Shown: piece by piece, positions 62,056 to 64,000 of the stretch | Numbering within the stretch: the stretch's first letter is position 1 | Layout of the letters: every line of letters starts with the position of its first letter | NCBI RefSeq assembly: GCF_003814875.1 | Contig: NZ_RKQF01000001.1 | Span: 3,410,001-3,474,000 of the forward strand | Reading direction: 5' to 3' | Origin: Streptomyces sp. Ag109_O5-1 | Lineage (GTDB): Bacteria; Actinomycetota; Actinomycetes; Streptomycetales; Streptomycetaceae | DNA length: 64,000 bases | Translations under genes and position numbers: made by a program | The notes under the pieces: model-generated | What the model was told of the DNA's origin: nothing | The model's input: the letters and a program-made list of their open reading frames with translations, nothing else | Databases searched by the model: none

Positions 62056-64000
62056 TCACGCCTCCGCCTGCTGTGCGGCCGCATCGATGGCCGCCAGGGA
62101 CTTCCTGACCTGATTACGGTCCGTGGTGTACCAGAAGTCGGGCAGTGACGCCTTGAGATAGCTCCCGTACCGGGCGGTGGCCAGCCGCTGGTCGAGTACG
62201 GCGACCACGCCCCGGTCCCCCGACGCGCGGACGAGCCGACCGGCGCCCTGGGCCATCAGAAGCGCGGCGTGGGTGGCGGCGACCGCCATGAAGCCGTTGC
62301 CGCCGGCGTCCTCGACCGCCTTCTGCCGGGCGCTCATGAGCGGGTCGTCCGGGCGCGGGAACGGGATCTTGTCCATTACGACCAGCTGGCAGCTGGGCCC
62401 CGGGACATCGACGCCCTGCCACAGTGACAGCGTGCCGAAGAGGCAGGTCCTGGGGTCGGCCGCGAAGTTCTTGATCAGCTCACCGAGGGTCTCCTCGCCC
62501 TGCAGCAGTATCGGGAACTCGGGGATCCGGACGCGCAGTTCCTCGGCGGCCTGCTGTGCGGCCCGCATAGAGGAGAAGAGACCGAGGGTGCGGCCGCCGG
62601 CGGCCTGGATCAGCTCGGTCAGCTCGTCGAGCATGTCGGCGCGGTCGCCGTCCCGCGCGGGGCGCGACAGATGCTTGGCGACATAGAGGATGCCCTGCTT
62701 CGGATAGTCGAAGGGCGATCCGACGTCGACGCCCTTCCACTGCGGGAGGTCCTCGCCCTCGGTGCCCTCCGCGGCGAGACCCAGGGAGGCGCCGACGCCG
62801 TTGAAGTCACCGCCGAGCTTGAGGGTCGCCGAGGTGAGCACGACCGAGCGGTCCGCGAAGAGCTTCTCCCTGAGCAGGCCCGACACGGACATCGGAGCGA
62901 CGCGGACGGACGCTCCGAAGCGGTCATGACGCTCGTACCAGACGACGTCCCACTCGGAGCCGTTCACGATCCGCTCCGCCACGTCGTGCACGGTCTCCAC
63001 GGAGGCCAGTGCCTGCTTGCGGACCGCATCCTCGTCCTGGACCGACTTGTCGCGGGTCGTGCCGATCGCGGAGATCACGGTGCGGGCTGCGTCGCGGAGA
63101 GCGGCCAGGGCGTAACCGAGGTCCTCCGGGATCTCCTCCAGACGACCCGGCAGAGCCAGCTCCATCAGCCGCTCGAAGCCCTCGGCGGCGGTCTGGAGCT
63201 GGTCCGCGGCCTTCTCGTCGACCAGTTTGGCGGCACGCCGGACCGCACGGTTGACCTGGCCAGGAGTGAGTTCGCCGGTGGCGACGCCGGTGACCCGCGA
63301 GACCAGTTCGTGCGCCTCGTCCACGATCAGCACCTCGTGCTGCGGGAGCACCGGGGCGCCCTCGATGGCGTCGATCGCGAGCAGTGCGTGGTTGGTGACG
63401 ACGACCTCGGCGAGCTTGGCGCGCTCGCGGGCCATCTCGGCGAAGCACTCGGCGCCATAGGCGCACTTGGATGCGCCCAGACACTCCCTGGAGGAGACCG
63501 AGACCTGGGCCCAGGCCTTGTCGGAGACGCCCGGCGTGAGGTCGTCGCGGTCACCGCTCTCGGTCTCGTCCGCCCAGTCGCGCAGTCGCAGCAGATCCTG
63601 GCCCAGTTTGCTGGTCGGCGCGGCCGCCTCGAACTGGTCGAAGAGGCCCTCCTCCTCGTCCTGCGGCACGCCCTCGTGCAGTCGGTGCAGGCACAGGTAG
63701 TTCGACCTGCCCTTGAGCATCGCGAACTCCGGCCGGCGGCGCAGCAGCGGATGGAGGGCGTCGACGGTGCGCGGCAGGTCCCGCTCCACGAGCTGTCTCT
63801 GCAGGGCGAGGGTCGCCGTCGCCACGACGACCCGCTCCCCGTGCGCGAGCGCCGGCACCAGATAGCCGAGCGACTTTCCGGTGCCGGTGCCGGCCTGGAC
63901 CAGCAGATGGGATCCGTCGTCGATCGCTCCGGCGACCGATTCGGCCATGGTCACCTGGCCGGGGCGCTCCGTACCGCCGACAGCTGTGACAGCGGCATGC
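62056..64000 (-). CDS. DinG/XPD-type ATP-dependent DNA helicase, N-terminus cut off by window edge
   Basis: A superfamily 2 helicase of the DinG/YoaA type with at least 648 codons in view. Seen are Walker A QAGTGTGKSLG, DEAH box LIVDEAHEL and motif VI-like GAGRLVRASGDRGV. Four cysteines (NYLCLH; ECLGASKCAYGAECF) are placed as in the Fe-S cluster domain of XPD/DinG. Family members unwind 5'-tailed DNA and R-loops in repair. The frame runs off the window, with the preceding residues ERPGQV also fitting the family. It is next to lexA but has no visible SOS box of its own here. Confidence 0.92.
   Translation of the reverse strand, partial: HAAVTAVGGTERPGQVTMAESVAGAIDDGSHLLVQAGTGTGKSLGYLVPALAHGERVVVATATLALQRQLVERDLPRTVDALHPLLRRRPEFAMLKGRSNYLCLHRLHEGVPQDEEEGLFDQFEAAAPTSKLGQDLLRLRDWADETESGDRDDLTPGVSDKAWAQVSVSSRECLGASKCAYGAECFAEMARERAKLAEVVVTNHALLAIDAIEGAPVLPQHEVLIVDEAHELVSRVTGVATGELTPGQVNRAVRRAAKLVDEKAADQLQTAAEGFERLMELALPGRLEEIPEDLGYALAALRDAARTVISAIGTTRDKSVQDEDAVRKQALASVETVHDVAERIVNGSEWDVVWYERHDRFGASVRVAPMSVSGLLREKLFADRSVVLTSATLKLGGDFNGVGASLGLAAEGTEGEDLPQWKGVDVGSPFDYPKQGILYVAKHLSRPARDGDRADMLDELTELIQAAGGRTLGLFSSMRAAQQAAEELRVRIPEFPILLQGEETLGELIKNFAADPRTCLFGTLSLWQGVDVPGPSCQLVVMDKIPFPRPDDPLMSARQKAVEDAGGNGFMAVAATHAALLMAQGAGRLVRASGDRGVVAVLDQRLATARYGSYLKASLPDFWYTTDRNQVRKSLAAIDAAAQQAEA

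Overview
The window is a stretch of high-GC actinobacterial chromosome, almost certainly Streptomyces. The evidence is GC-rich codon use throughout, frequent GTG/TTG starts, and a set of Streptomyces hallmark genes in a familiar order: ptsH with a DasR-type operator, parC and parE apart from each other, hrdB, whiH, nrdRJ, lexA and a DinG-type helicase. From memory the order resembles the S. coelicolor core region from about SCO5802 to SCO5843; I could not check this. I see no rRNA, tRNA, CRISPR array, insertion sequence or prophage. This is mostly core genome, with one scrambled accessory patch at about 51-54 kb.

Layout. (1) 0-5.2 kb, minus strand: thymidine kinase (cut by the window edge), a phosphodiesterase, a DUF5998 protein and a large GNAT/acyl-CoA-synthetase-like protein acetyltransferase. 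(2) 5.3-7.7 kb: HPr (ptsH) behind a dre site, a FadR-type GntR regulator, and a secreted M23 peptidase behind a c-di-AMP riboswitch. (3) 7.9-14.5 kb: a pair of M16 peptidases, ParC, and a COG0523 metal-chaperone GTPase. (4) 14.8-19.5 kb: two small Streptomyces-type proteins, a divergent pair of citrate-synthase-like genes (one fused to a helix-turn-helix), and a thioredoxin-like ferredoxin protein behind an iron box. (5) 19.5-25.5 kb: a citrate/C4-dicarboxylate-type sensor kinase and regulator, an NMT1/taurine-type ABC importer, and a second, orphan copy of the same regulator. (6) 25.5-30.1 kb: an acetate-type Na+/solute symporter with its DUF485 partner, and a membrane-protein/kinase/regulator operon. 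(7) 30.5-37.4 kb: ParE, a DUF7455 zinc-ribbon protein, a secreted trypsin-like protease, the principal sigma factor HrdB and the sporulation regulator WhiH. (8) 37.5-50.3 kb: an ABC protein fused to its membrane domain through a very long low-complexity linker, a Nudix protein with an NrtR-like C-terminus, a debranching-enzyme-like protein, a DUF4192 protein divergent from a RecQ-phosphoribosyltransferase fusion, two hypothetical proteins and RNase HII. (9) 50.3-53.8 kb: a TetR regulator, a drug-type MFS exporter, and two decayed MFS relics. (10) 53.9-64 kb: ADP-ribosylglycohydrolase, histidine phosphatase, DUF4937 protein, TerD protein, the nrdR-nrdJ operon, lexA and the DinG-type helicase (cut by the window edge).

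The regulatory layer is easy to read here. I can place a DasR dre box, a c-di-AMP riboswitch, a DmdR-type iron box, a pair of NrdR boxes 31 bp apart, a LexA SOS box, a sigma-WhiG-like -10 before whiH, duplicated TetR palindromes and three DnaA-box-like 9-mers repeated every 15 bp. Many operons end in strong hairpins between convergent genes. The most unusual items are the citrate synthase/HTH-citrate synthase divergon, the importer flanked by two near-identical CitB-type regulators, the DnaA-box-like triplet, the oversized ABC linker, and the MFS locus with two relic copies and a duplicated operator.
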